In this document: piece by piece, positions 9,106 to 20,652 of the stretch
How the letters are laid out: each line of letters starts with the position of its first letter
Position numbering within the stretch: position 1 is the first letter of the stretch
Assembly: GCF_016836705.1 (NCBI RefSeq)
Contig: NZ_JAFCGY010000004.1
Location: 1-64,000 of the forward strand
DNA length: 64,000 nucleotides
From: Mesorhizobium caraganae
GTDB taxonomy: Bacteria; Pseudomonadota; Alphaproteobacteria; Rhizobiales; Rhizobiaceae
Reading direction: 5' to 3'
Notes under the pieces: model-generated
Told to the model about the DNA's origin: nothing
The model's database searches: none
What the model saw: only the letters and a program-made list of their open reading frames with translations
Made by a program: the position numbers and the translations under genes

Positions 9106-9982
9106 TTTCGTAGCTAAGGATCTGAGCGTCGCTGAGGGACGACCTCCGCCCAGGCGAGATGACGCCGGAGCCGAACAGGAGAACTGCTTCACGGCGAACG
9201 AACACTTCATGGTCAGGCCCAGTCGACACAAATGTGCCCGACGAGCTTCGCTCAACAAGCCCCGCCCTGCCGTTCGAAATGGTGAAGGTCGCGTGGTGCC
9301 TTGAGACCCAGGGCCGCGGGACGACGATATTGCATTCAGGAGATCGGCCGATGGTCACGAATTCGTTGTTGCGGCAAGATCGCAACTGATCTCCATAGCG
9401 GATGACCAGATTGATGTGCCTTGGCGGGGCGAACCGCCTATCGATAATGGTGCCCCGGCTGGCGATCTGCGTAGTGAGCGCCCCATCGTCGCCACCCAGG
9501 GTATAGACGTCGAACGGCTCTTCCTTCCCCTTGAAGGGCATTTTGTCGATGAGCCGCAAGGAACTGCGGCCCTCTGAGGAAAGGGCTTCGAAGAAGCTCT
9601 GGCTGATCAGCACCTCCCCCGGGTTGGCCGTGGTGGACAACCTTGCGGTGACATTGACAACGTCGCCGAATACTTCGCCCCGCGTGCGAATAACCGCCCC
9701 GAAGTGCAATCCGATCCGGGTGGTCAGCGACCCTCTCGTCAGCTGGCTGACAATTTGACGGACGGCCCTCAGCGCCCCCTCTGGCCTCTCGAACAGGCTA
9801 AGCACGTCATCGCCCTTCGAGTGAATGAAATCACCGCCGTTCCGGGAGGCGATCTCGCGTATCGCGTCTAGGCAATCCGAGACCTGCTGCAGAGCGGCAT
9901 CGTCGCCGATGCGCTCATAGAGCGGCGTGCTGCCCACCACATCGGCTAAGAGGACTGCGGCTAGAACTCTTTCCTGATCCAT
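9092..9982 (-). CDS. Class III adenylate/guanylate cyclase with C-terminal FHA domain
   Basis: Residues 1-165 form a class III nucleotide cyclase homology domain. The first metal-binding Asp is in LLADVVGST (D14) and the second in SKGDDVLSLF (D58), with FGDVVNVTARL later in the domain. Residues about 190-285 form a forkhead-associated domain, with GRSPECNIVVP and SRHH as the phosphothreonine-recognition signature. The protein therefore probably links Ser/Thr phosphorylation to cyclic nucleotide synthesis. It has no visible membrane segment. Neighbours give no partner kinase. The final residues after the FHA core look variable. Confidence 0.87.
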   Translation of the reverse strand: MDQERVLAAVLLADVVGSTPLYERIGDDAALQQVSDCLDAIREIASRNGGDFIHSKGDDVLSLFERPEGALRAVRQIVSQLTRGSLTTRIGLHFGAVIRTRGEVFGDVVNVTARLSTTANPGEVLISQSFFEALSSEGRSSLRLIDKMPFKGKEEPFDVYTLGGDDGALTTQIASRGTIIDRRFAPPRHINLVIRYGDQLRSCRNNEFVTIGRSPECNIVVPRPWVSRHHATFTISNGRAGLVERSSSGTFVSTGPDHEVFVRREAVLLFGSGVISPGRRSSLSDAQILSYEIISG

Positions 9983-10318
9983 CGTCCTAAAACTCCGGCA
10001 CCGACCTATGCTTGCGTTGTAGAATGCACGGCAGCGCAGTGTGGCGCTACCGTCAGCACGACATGGTGGGCATGGCCCGCCTGCCTCTGATGGCCGTCCG
10101 GGCAGTTGCGGTGCTGATGCTGCCGGCCACCGGCTGACTCAGGCGATCAGGAAGTGCAGTTCCTCCAGTGGAACGGGACAGGCCGGCGCAGCCGCCAAGC
10201 TAGGAGTCGAAAGGTGTCCCGTCGCCTTTTCGAACGAACGAAGGGCGGCGGGACAAAAACCGGCGATAAGGGATGTTGATCGTCGGTCGAAGCGTTCTAT
10301 CTCCGCAACGAAACAGCA

Positions 10319-10794
10319 TCATGTCTCCTCGCGGAAAACCTGTAACGAGGCGTGCCGCAAGTCCTCCTCGCCGCGAAGATGCTTCACGGTCGCGACGAGG
10401 CCCAACTTGAACGCCGGCCGCTCCTCCAGGGCCATATCGCGGAGATCATGGCCGTTTAGGTGCAGCAGGTCGAATGCCACGAAATACAAGTCGTGCTGCC
10501 GGGGGGTGATCGCTTTGCGTAAAGCCGCGAAGTCGGACAGGCCCTTGTCGTTGAGAACGATGATCTCGCCGTCGGTGATTGCGCTCTCGGCGCCGACCTC
10601 GGCACTTGCTGCGGCGAGGTCGCGATATTAGAGGTCCAGTCCAGGCTGCGGCGGGTGAAGAGGCACGTGCCCTCTTCGTCGATCACTATCTGCGATCGAT
10701 ACCCATCGAATTTGACTTCGTGAATCCAGGCATCGCCCTCGGGAGGCTTCTCCACAAGGGTCGGCATCAACGGCTCGACAAACTTCAAACGCAT
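10319..10794 (-). pseudogene. Remnant of LigD-type ATP-dependent DNA ligase
   Basis: The frame from 10794 begins MRLKFVEPLMPTLVEKPPEG and contains the adenylation motif EVKFDGYR (motif I lysine) and FTRRSLDW, as in the ligase domain of Ku-linked LigD proteins. Near 10628-10631 one base is missing; after the shift the other frame continues YRDLAAASAEVGAE, then DGEIIVLNDKGLSDF (motif III) and VAFDLLHLNGHDLRDM, ending in TGA at 10319. The catalytic domain's remaining motifs IV and V and the OB fold are absent. It is a dead fragment, with its 5' edge abutting a repeat element. Confidence 0.85.
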
Positions 10795-10800
10795 GCACCA

Positions 10801-11016
10801 GCCGCCAACCGGAGATTCAATTAGCATGCGCTTTATTAGTTCTGGAAAATTTTAACGAATCATTGACCGCGCTGTCCCAAAATAGGACGGCGCGGTCAAA
10901 TCCCAACCGACTGCGCAGGCGGCTCCGGCAAACGCGCCCTACCCAGCCCAGTGTGTCGGAGCCGCTCCCACACCCGTCTTATTACCAGCAATGGTTGAAT
11001 CAACGGTTACGACAAG
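10801..11016. repeat. 220-bp structured repeat, copy 1
   Basis: This stretch aligns along its length with 11873-12096 with a few indels. It contains hairpin 1 (TTGACCGCGCTGTCC at 10863-10877 against GGACGGCGCGGTCAA at 10885-10899), hairpin 2 (GCGGCTCCGG at 10919-10928 against TCGGAGCCGC at 10956-10965) and a conserved tail with a GTTGAATCAAC dyad. It starts at the edge of the ligase remnant. Confidence 0.85.
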
Positions 11017-11872
11017 GCCCAAGCACAGCCAGAAATACCATAGCGCGGCGGGGTTGAGCCAATTAGATTCCATCCGCAACTGTGGGCGATCTCGCGCTGC
11101 TTCTCTGCCTCTCGGGCCAACCTGTAATTCTGGCGGCGGGCACTATAGGCACGGCACACCTGATTGCTTGGCGGAATCGCTTGCCGCCGTCGGTTGGCGG
11201 CCAGTTTTGATCTCTCCTGCTCAAACGCATGACGAAGGTACGGCGAAAGTCGGCTAGGTCCTACAGCGGTGGGTCAATTCCGCCCGGCCGGCGCTTAGGC
11301 AGGTAAAGCCCCAAACCCGACTGCCTAGGCGCCGGTTTGATTTCGTGCATCTTGTGCTTGCAACCAAAGTCTCGCGTTTGGGTAGCTATCTCCCATTGTG
11401 AACCGGAACTCGCCGGATGTTGGCCCCAACCCCCAACTCCCGACGGGCCCATCCCGATTTGTCACACAAATCAGGGCCGGGGTTAGCCGGCAATTCCAGA
11501 CTTTGCACAAAAGGTGCCAAGTCTTCCCCCGATCAAATCAGAGGCCGTTCTGCCAATCTGTTAACCAATTCACCTTGACGGTGGGCGGAAGGCTTCACCA
11601 GATTGCCTTCAATGCCAGCGATTGTGCCCCATCACCGGACGGCATGACGTTACGTCAAGAATCAGCTACCGCTGCAACTGCGGCGGACCCGATACCCGCT
11701 TGGCCGGCGCTGATCAGGCAACCTCCATTGCGGCGCCGGCCCCTTTACATCATCGACCAACTTAAAGATGGCATTGCGTTGCCAAGAAGCGCTTGGCTGA
11801 ATTGCCGCCGGCCGAATCATTGCCCCCAGGATGTCACGCCCAGCATCGCGTAATCGCGTTGCGCAGTGCTCT
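11017..11872. other. Non-coding or degenerate region between the two repeats
   Basis: No frame here has convincing coding character. It contains a long hairpin at 11288-11335 and further short inverted repeats, and reads like decayed mobile DNA. Confidence 0.5.
11288..11335. repeat. Long hairpin in non-coding DNA
   Basis: CCGGCGCTTAGGCAG (11288-11302) pairs with CTGCCTAGGCGCCGG (11321-11335) over 15 bp with one G-T wobble, leaving an 18-base loop. No adjacent T-run and no adjacent gene were found. Confidence 0.6.
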
Positions 11873-12096
11873 GCCGCCAACCGACAATTCAATTAGTATG
11901 CACTTAATTAGACCCGGAGAAATTAGATCCGGAGAATTTTAACGAATCATTGACCGCGCTGTCCCAGAATAGGACGGCGCGGTCAAATCCCAACCGGCTG
12001 CGCAGGCGGCTCCGGCACCCAACCCCCGCCGCACTGTCGGAGCCGCTCCCACACAACCCATTAGTACCAGCAATGGTTGAATCAACGGTTACGACA
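11873..12096. repeat. 220-bp structured repeat, copy 2
   Basis: Second copy of the element at 10801-11016. Hairpin 1 is at 11950-11986 and hairpin 2 follows near 12004-12050. Relative to copy 1 it has a 14-bp insertion near 11914-11930 made by duplication of CCGGAGAA, and a shorter hairpin 2 loop. The tail with the GTTGAATCAAC dyad is identical. Confidence 0.85.
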
Positions 12097-12441
12097 GGTA
12101 CTTTCCGGTGCGTTTTGCCAGTCGTTAGACTTTGATGGAAAAAAGGGAATAGTCGTGCTGGGATCCAGCAGCCGGTGATGGCCCACGCTGGATTCGGGAC
12201 GTGGGCGTTTAGGTTCCCGCGCCAGTACGGCGACAAGCACCGAGCAGTCGAGTTCCTCGTTGAATGAAACGCACGGATCCGCCTCCAGCAAAATTTGCGC
12301 CATGCGAAGCGATTTCAATCTGGCCGTCTTGGCTACACGTTCAGCGCATTCGACCTCGATGACCGCTTTCGAGGACCGCGCACCTGGGCGATCTCCCAGC
12401 CAACACATTCCTGCAACCTCGAACTCCCGATGCTGTTCCAT
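12082..12441 (-). CDS. Doubtful hypothetical protein, possibly truncated by the repeat
   Basis: A 119-residue frame reads plausibly in its first two thirds (AGMCWLGDRPGARSSKAVIEV, then LKSLRMAQILLEADPC and FNEELDCSVLVAVLA). Its last residues and stop come from repeat copy 2, so the original gene may have been cut by the repeat. No family is recognised and no ribosome-binding site is convincing. Confidence 0.28.
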   Translation of the reverse strand: MEQHREFEVAGMCWLGDRPGARSSKAVIEVECAERVAKTARLKSLRMAQILLEADPCVSFNEELDCSVLVAVLAREPKRPRPESSVGHHRLLDPSTTIPFFPSKSNDWQNAPESTCRNR

Positions 12442-12706
12442 CCATCGATTCCATACATTCGTGAACCATGTCGCCGTTCATTTTGATGAAGCCTTGCCCA
12501 CGCTTAGCAGGGATTCACATCGAATTCAGTTCGATCTGGGATCGGCCTATGGAAACGATCCTTTGAGATGCGCGCCATCGGCGCGGAAGAAACTAGCTCT
12601 GTGCAAAACCCCGAAGCGATGTCCAGAGGGGCGGCGATAGGACGGCAGGGACAACATCTGGACTCCAAATGGCATGAACCGCATTGTGATCGCGGGAGAA
12701 GGCAAA

Positions 12707-12868
12707 ATGGACAAACTGAATATAGGGGCTGATCAGGCCAAACGCTGGAGAGACCAGGCCGTGCGCGGTCGCCGGAGGCGCCTTTCGCGTAACGTCGGTG
12801 CGTGGGTACTGATCCTGATGGCGATAATCGTCTTCTCTGGTCTGATTGCCTTCAAGGCGTACAGATAG
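12707..12868 (+). CDS. Small single-pass membrane protein
   Basis: The 53-residue product starts MDKLNIGADQAKRWRDQAVR, continues with a basic stretch RGRRRRLSRN, and has one membrane helix (VGAWVLILMAIIVFSGLIA) before a short KAYR tail. By the positive-inside rule the N-terminus is cytoplasmic. The ATG at 12707 has GGAGAAGG at good spacing, unlike the upstream ATG at 12674. No family is recognised. Confidence 0.6.
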   Translation: MDKLNIGADQAKRWRDQAVRGRRRRLSRNVGAWVLILMAIIVFSGLIAFKAYR

Positions 12869-12935
12869 ATAGCCAAGGCTCGCCAGCTCGCGTTCATCCC
12901 TGCCGCGCGGCGTGGCGGCAAAACCTGGAGGACCC

Positions 12936-13367
12936 ATGCGAAAGATTCTGGCATCGGCACTGCTGCTCGCGACAGCGCTGTCTGCAAACCCTGCTGCGGC
13001 ACTGGACAGTTCCAGTCCACCCGTCGTCGTGACGCCGCTTGCCGATCGTACCCAGACGGCTTCCGGCCAGCTAATCGTGCTGCCGCAGAAAAATGTCCAG
13101 GTGCTGGTCTCGACCTACGATATTGCGGTGGGCGCCACGTTGCCGGTGCACAAGCACCCGTTTGCCCGCTACGCCTATGTCGAGGCCGGAACGCTCAAGG
13201 TGACGAATGTCGAGACCGGCAACAGCAACACCTACAAGACTGGCGATTTCATCGTCGAGATGATCGGCCAGTGGCACCAGGCGACCAATATCGGCGACGG
13301 CCCGGTCAAGCTGCTGGTCATCGACCAAGTCGAGCAAGGCGCCAAGAACACGGTGCTGCGCCAGTAA
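12936..13367 (+). CDS. Exported cupin-domain protein
   Basis: The 143-residue product has a signal peptide (MRKILASALLLATALSANPAAA) and then a single cupin barrel. The metal-binding motif 1 reads LPVHKHPFARYAYVEAGTLKV and motif 2 reads QWHQATNIGDGPVKLLVI, so His, His, Glu and His ligands are all present. The ATG at 12936 is preceded by GGAGG; the frame also extends to a GTG at 12912. It is probably a small periplasmic metal-binding cupin of unknown substrate. Confidence 0.82.
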   Translation: MRKILASALLLATALSANPAAALDSSSPPVVVTPLADRTQTASGQLIVLPQKNVQVLVSTYDIAVGATLPVHKHPFARYAYVEAGTLKVTNVETGNSNTYKTGDFIVEMIGQWHQATNIGDGPVKLLVIDQVEQGAKNTVLRQ

Positions 13368-13478
13368 TTGCGGCTCGGCGGGGTTGCCGGCTGGCACAAG
13401 CGGCGATTGGCTGTTCCGCTTCCCCGGCAACCGAGCCGATGCTAGGGCTGGCCGTCTGCAATCACGAAGGATCCCCCC

Positions 13479-14234
13479 TTGGCCGGAAATGCTCGCCCCC
13501 TGATCGAAATCTGCGTCGAAGGCATCGACGGATTGCTGGCGGCGCAGGCCGCCGGCGCCGACCGGGTCGAGCTCTGCGCCAGCCTGGTCGAAGGCGGCAT
13601 CACGCCCAGCTTCGGCACGGTGCGCGCCGCTCTCGAGAGCGCGACCATTCCCTTCCATGTCATCGTGCGGCCGCGCGGGGGCGACTTCCTCTACAGCGAG
13701 GCCGAATACCGCTCGATGCTCGCCGATGTCGCAGCACTTCGCGATCGCGCCGTCGCCGGTGTCGTCGTCGGCTGCCTCAATGCGGATGGCACCATCGACG
13801 AGGCGCGCATGGGCGCATTGGTCGAGGCGGCCGGTCCGCTCGCCGTCACCTGCCACCGCGCCTTCGACATGACCCGCGACCCCTCCGAGGCGCTGGAAGC
13901 GCTGGTCCGCTGCAAGGTCGGCCGCGTGCTGACCAGCGGCCAGAGGGACACCGCGGTGGAAGGCGCCGGCCTGTTGGCGGAGCTGGTCCGCCAGGCCGGC
14001 AGCCGCATCATCATCCTCGGCTGCGGCGCGCTCGCCCCTGAAAACATCGCCGAGGTGCTCAAGAAAACCGGGCTGATGGAAATGCATTTCGCCGCGCTCA
14101 AGGACGTGCCGAGCGCAATGGCCTACCGCAACCCGCAAGTCGGCATGGGCGGCACCGATCTCGACCGCGAGTACCGCACCACGGTGACCGACGCGGCGCT
14201 GGTGGCGGCGACGATTGCGGCGGCCAGGACATGA
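13479..14234 (+). CDS. cutC: CutC family protein (copper homeostasis-type)
   Basis: CutC proteins form a TIM-barrel family historically linked to copper homeostasis, though the biochemical role is unsettled. The 251-residue product shows the family pattern: IEICVEGIDGLLAAQAAGADRVELC, GGITPSFG, VIVRPRGGDFLYS, and TCHRAFDM with conserved His and Arg, then RVLTSGQ. The chosen TTG at 13479 has AAGGA upstream and gives nearly the usual N-terminus. The stop overlaps the start of the next gene by 4 bp (ATGA), so the two are translationally coupled. Confidence 0.9.
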   Translation: MAGNARPLIEICVEGIDGLLAAQAAGADRVELCASLVEGGITPSFGTVRAALESATIPFHVIVRPRGGDFLYSEAEYRSMLADVAALRDRAVAGVVVGCLNADGTIDEARMGALVEAAGPLAVTCHRAFDMTRDPSEALEALVRCKVGRVLTSGQRDTAVEGAGLLAELVRQAGSRIIILGCGALAPENIAEVLKKTGLMEMHFAALKDVPSAMAYRNPQVGMGGTDLDREYRTTVTDAALVAATIAAART

Positions 14235-14722
14235 CGGCCGCGCCGATCAGCCGCGTCTCGCCCCAGGACGAAGCGGCGATCCTCGCGCTCAACAATGAGC
14301 ATGCGGCCGAGCTGTCATGGCTCGAACCCGAACGGCTGTCCTTCCTGCTTAGCGAAGCGTTTTACATCAGGCGCATCGGCTCCCTCGAAGCCTTCATCAT
14401 GACCTTCGACCAGGATGCGCGCTACGACAGCCCGAACTTCCTCTGGTTCCGTGAGCGCTATCCACGCTTCGTTTATGTCGACCGCGTCGTCGTGGCCGGC
14501 CGGGCCCGCGGCCGCGGCCATGCCCGGCGGCTTTATGAGGATCTGTTCGCAGAGGTCGCCCGCGCCGGCCACAGCATCGTAACCTGCGAGGTCAATGCCG
14601 ACCCGCCCAATCCGGTTTCGGACGCCTTCCACGCCGCGCTCGGCTTTGCCGAGGTCGGCGACGCGGTGATCCATGGCGGCGAGAAGGCGGTGCGCTACTA
14701 CCTCAGGCAGATCGCCGGCTGA
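14231..14722 (+). CDS. GNAT family N-acetyltransferase
   Basis: A 163-residue protein with the Gcn5-related acetyltransferase fold. The acetyl-CoA binding motif A is visible as RVVVAGRARGRGHARRLYEDL around residues 85-105, followed by a CEVNADPPNPVSDAFHAALGF segment typical of motif B. The acceptor is unknown. It overlaps cutC by 4 bp and is followed after 73 bp by an SRPBCC gene on the same strand. Confidence 0.87.
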   Translation: MTAAPISRVSPQDEAAILALNNEHAAELSWLEPERLSFLLSEAFYIRRIGSLEAFIMTFDQDARYDSPNFLWFRERYPRFVYVDRVVVAGRARGRGHARRLYEDLFAEVARAGHSIVTCEVNADPPNPVSDAFHAALGFAEVGDAVIHGGEKAVRYYLRQIAG

Positions 14723-14795
14723 CACGAGCGGCTCTGGCGCCGTAAACAAGCCAGAACTAATGTAGCGGTTTCCAGCAGCCGGGGGCGAAACACCA

Positions 14796-15284
14796 ATGCC
14801 GAGCAACGTCTTCCGCTTCGACGAAAGCTGGGACATTCCCGAGGCGACGCCGCAACAGGTCTGGGACGTGCTCTCCGACGCCGAATTGCTGCCGCTGTGG
14901 TGGGGCGACGTCTACAAGGAGGTCGTGCCGCTCGACCGCAAGGGCAAGGGCGTCGTCGGCTCGCGCGCCAAGGCCCGGGCGCGCGGCGCCCTGCCCTATG
15001 AATTGAACTTCATCATCGAGGCGGCCGAGCTCGAGCCCGGCCGGCTGGTGGTGGTCAAGACATTCGGCGATTTCGACGGCCTGTGGCGGGCGGAACTGTC
15101 GCCTTCGGGAACCGGCACCCACGTCGATCTCGTCTGGCAGGTGACGGTCGAGAGGCCGATCCTCAAATTGCTGGCGCCGTTGCTCAGGCCGGCCTTTGCC
15201 TGGAACCATCGCTGGACGACGCCGCGCGGCGAAGCCGGCCTGCGCCGCTATCTCGCGGCGCAGAAGAATGGCGAAGCAGCCTGA
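14796..15284 (+). CDS. SRPBCC (polyketide cyclase/dehydrase-like) family protein
   Basis: A 162-residue START-like protein. It begins [32 protein letters not shown], the common N-terminal signature for a hydrophobic-ligand-binding helix-grip fold, and ends with a C-terminal helix ([26 protein letters not shown]). No catalytic residues identify a reaction. The spacing and strand suggest it may be transcribed with the cutC-GNAT pair. Confidence 0.82.
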   Translation: MPSNVFRFDESWDIPEATPQQVWDVLSDAELLPLWWGDVYKEVVPLDRKGKGVVGSRAKARARGALPYELNFIIEAAELEPGRLVVVKTFGDFDGLWRAELSPSGTGTHVDLVWQVTVERPILKLLAPLLRPAFAWNHRWTTPRGEAGLRRYLAAQKNGEAA

Positions 15285-15301
15285 TGCCGCCTCGCTGAGC
15301 G

Positions 15302-15436
15302 CTACTGGAACAGCGCCATGGCGCTGTTGACGGTCATCCAGAACCCCCACGGCAGCGGAAAGCCGACGAGCAGCCAAGCGAGCGTAAGCTTGAGCGTATA
15401 AAAAGGCGCCACGAAGGCCCCTTTCCAGTCACTCAT
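15302..15436 (-). CDS. 44-residue membrane peptide at the end of the cox operon
   Basis: The frame from ATG 15436 encodes MSDWKGAFVAPFYTLKLTLA and continues with a hydrophobic helix rich in Leu, Phe and Trp (WLLVGFPLPWGFW), ending in SAMALFQ. It starts 11 bp after the coxM stop on the same strand, so it is probably the last gene of the coxS-coxL-coxM operon. It has no clear ribosome-binding site and may depend on translational coupling. No family is recognised. Confidence 0.55.
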   Translation of the reverse strand: MSDWKGAFVAPFYTLKLTLAWLLVGFPLPWGFWMTVNSAMALFQ

Positions 15437-15447
15437 GTCAGAAAAGT

Positions 15448-16245
15448 TCAGGCGTTGGCGGCCGCCACCGCGCGTTTTGCCATCACTGCGATCAGGCTGG
15501 CGCGGTAGTCGGCTGAGGCGTGGAGGTCGGTCATCAAATTCTTCGCCGAAACCTTGACGCCGTCGAGCGCCGATGCGGCAAAGTTCTTCGCCAGTGCCGC
15601 CTCGATCTCTTTCGAACGGAATACGCCGTCATCGCCGGCGCCGGTGACGGCAACACTGACCCCGTCCTTGCCCTTGGCCACGAACACGCCGACGATCGCA
15701 TAGCGAGATGCCGGATTGCGGAATTTTTCGTAAGCCGCCTTGGCCGGCGCGGTGAAGCTCACCGCGGTGATGATCTCGCCGTCTTTCAGCGCCGTCTCGA
15801 ACAGGCCGGTGAAGAATTTGGCGGCTGATATCTGGCGCTTGTTGGTGACGATGGTAGCGCCCAGCGCCAGCAGTGCCGCCGGATAGTCGGCGGCCGGATC
15901 GTTGTTGGCGACCGAGCCGCCGATCGTGCCCTTGTAACGCACGGCAGGGTCGCCGATCAGCGACGCCAAATGCGCAAATGCCGGGCAGGCCTTCCTGAGC
16001 TTCTCGTCATTGGCTACGTCGTAATGAGTGGTAGCGGCGCCGATGGTGACAGTCTTGCCCGACACCTTGACGCCCTGCAGCTCCTTGATCCGCGACAGGT
16101 CGACCAGGTCGGAAGGTGCTGCAAGCCTGGTCTTCATCGCCGGGATTAGCGTCATGCCCCCCGACAGAAGCTTGGCGTCGCCGCTCTTCACCAGCTTGGC
16201 GGCGTCGGCGACCGAGGCGGCGCGGTGGTAATTGACCGAATACAT
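15448..16245 (-). CDS. coxM: FAD-binding subunit of xanthine dehydrogenase/CO dehydrogenase family
   Basis: This 265-residue medium subunit carries FAD and passes electrons from the [2Fe-2S] subunit to the quinone pool or other acceptor. The FAD-binding motifs LLSGGMTLIPAMKTRL (about residues 26-41) and YKGTIGGSVANNDPAADYPAALLALGA (about 103-130) are clear, and the length fits CoxM-type subunits. It lies 12 bp downstream of coxL on the same strand. The specific substrate of the complex is not shown by this subunit. Confidence 0.9.
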   Translation of the reverse strand: MYSVNYHRAASVADAAKLVKSGDAKLLSGGMTLIPAMKTRLAAPSDLVDLSRIKELQGVKVSGKTVTIGAATTHYDVANDEKLRKACPAFAHLASLIGDPAVRYKGTIGGSVANNDPAADYPAALLALGATIVTNKRQISAAKFFTGLFETALKDGEIITAVSFTAPAKAAYEKFRNPASRYAIVGVFVAKGKDGVSVAVTGAGDDGVFRSKEIEAALAKNFAASALDGVKVSAKNLMTDLHASADYRASLIAVMAKRAVAAANA

Positions 16246-16257
16246 CTTCGTTCCTCC

Positions 16258-18609
<2,352 letters not shown>

Positions 18610-18630
18610 AAGAAAATTCCTCCGGAATTT

Positions 18631-18717
18631 AAGGGAATAGGCAGTAGGGAGTTAGGCAGTAGGGGGAGATCTCGCGGTTCAGTATGGCCGTTTTGCCTAC
18701 TCCCTACTGCCTACTCC

Positions 18718-18720
<3 letters not shown>
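18631..18720. repeat. Inverted heptad-like repeat between coxL and coxS
   Basis: The left arm at 18631-18666 contains repeated GGCAGTAGGGAG units and the right arm at 18695-18720 carries their complement (ACTCCCTACTGCC). The arms can form a long hairpin on the mRNA within the operon. The right arm supplies the coxS stop codon. Confidence 0.7.
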
Positions 18721-19218
<498 letters not shown>

Positions 19219-19463
19219 GCATCCTCCCTGGGTATAACCTCGGTAATCATGCTGCCGATGCGGCTTTGGCGCTCGGCCAGGCGCTATTCGTACACCGCAC
19301 AACGCGCAAAAAACACACGGTGCTCATTGTACTTTCGGACATGGACAAAACGAAAATCATGGGCCCGTCCGCCCCATTGCCAAAGCGCGGATTGAAGGCA
19401 ACAATGCCATCGACGCTGGCGCAAAAGACATAAAAACAGGCGCACACAAAATGCGTCGGAGGA

Positions 19464-20648
19464 ATGCGGAGAAAGCTGCTGGCCAGTTCACGGACGAGCT
19501 ATGCATCCGGTCTGTCGGCGCTCACCACAGACGAGCCTGACATGGATGCATTCGCCTGGGCGGTCGCCACGGAGGCCGCTGCCATCAACGCCGGCTTTGC
19601 GCTGCTGTTCTTCTCGCAGAGCCTGGTCGACGCCACCGCCCTGTCGCAAGCGCTGAAGACCCATGCGCCGACGCTGGCCTATGCCGCCTGTTCGACTGCC
19701 GGCGAGATCACCCCGCAGGGGCTGGAGGAAGGCCATGTGCTGGCTCTTCTGCTTCCTTCCGCATCATTCTGCGCGGTCAGCGCCATGGTCGACAATCTCT
19801 CCTCCTCGGGCATGGACAGGATCACCGGTGAAGTCGAGGCCTTGCGGCGCCTGCTGCGCGGGCGCATCGGCAGTTGCCATTCCAACAGCACCTTTGCGCT
19901 CTGCTTCATCGACGGCCTGTCCTTTGCCGAGGAAGCGGTGACCTCGGCCATCCATTGGGGGCTGGACGACATCCCGCTGATCGGCGGTTCGGCGGGCGAC
20001 GATTTGAAATTCGAAACCACCAGGCTGATCTCGAACGGCAAGGTGGCCTCCGACAGCGCCATCATCGTGCTGATATCAACCGAAATTCCCTTCCATGTCT
20101 TCAAGACCGACAATTTCGTCCCCACAGACGAGAAGCTGGTGGTGACGGCATCCGATCCCGATCACCGCACCGTGCGCGAATTCAACGCCACCAATGCGGC
20201 CGAGGAATATGCCGCCTCGGTCGGCATCGTTGCGCAGACCCTGACGCCGATGAGCTTCGCCTCGCATCCGGTGGTGGTGAAGGTGGGCGGCGAATATTAC
20301 TGCCGCTCGATCCAGAAGATGCATCCCGACGGCTCGCTGTCGTTCTTCTGCGCCATCGACGACGGCGTCGTGCTGTCCATCGCCCAGCCCAAGGATATGG
20401 TGGAATCGACGCGCGCTGCCCTGCGCGACGTCGAGGAGCGGCTGGGTGGCATCGACATGATCCTCGGTTTCGATTGCGTGCTGCGCCGGCTCGATGCGCG
20501 CAACCGCCAGGTCTTCCGCGATATCTCCGAACTCTACCGGGTCAACAACGTCATCGGCTTCGGCACCTATGGCGAACAATACCGCTCAATGCACCTCAAC
20601 CAGACCTTCACCGGCATCGCTTTCGGCGAACGCCAGGCGGCGGAATAG
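19464..20648 (+). CDS. FIST N/C domain sensor protein (NosP-like)
   Basis: The 394-residue product has an N-terminal FIST domain (about residues 30-225) and a FIST C domain (about 225-385, with YGEQYRSMHLNQTFTGIAFG at its end). FIST proteins are small-ligand sensors, and NosP members bind heme and nitric oxide and regulate a neighbouring histidine kinase. The next gene, 4 bp downstream, encodes exactly such a kinase. Heme binding cannot be confirmed from sequence alone. No signal peptide is visible, so it is cytoplasmic. Confidence 0.87.
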   Translation: MRRKLLASSRTSYASGLSALTTDEPDMDAFAWAVATEAAAINAGFALLFFSQSLVDATALSQALKTHAPTLAYAACSTAGEITPQGLEEGHVLALLLPSASFCAVSAMVDNLSSSGMDRITGEVEALRRLLRGRIGSCHSNSTFALCFIDGLSFAEEAVTSAIHWGLDDIPLIGGSAGDDLKFETTRLISNGKVASDSAIIVLISTEIPFHVFKTDNFVPTDEKLVVTASDPDHRTVREFNATNAAEEYAASVGIVAQTLTPMSFASHPVVVKVGGEYYCRSIQKMHPDGSLSFFCAIDDGVVLSIAQPKDMVESTRAALRDVEERLGGIDMILGFDCVLRRLDARNRQVFRDISELYRVNNVIGFGTYGEQYRSMHLNQTFTGIAFGERQAAE

Positions 20649-20652
20649 GCCC

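Noticed and set aside
11261..11510. Two overlapping minus-strand frames in the gene-poor region
   Set aside because: They run through a long hairpin and share no family resemblance or ribosome-binding site.
12593..12937. Minus-strand frame over the small membrane protein gene
   Set aside because: It is opposite the better supported frame at 12707 with its ribosome-binding site, and has no recognisable content.
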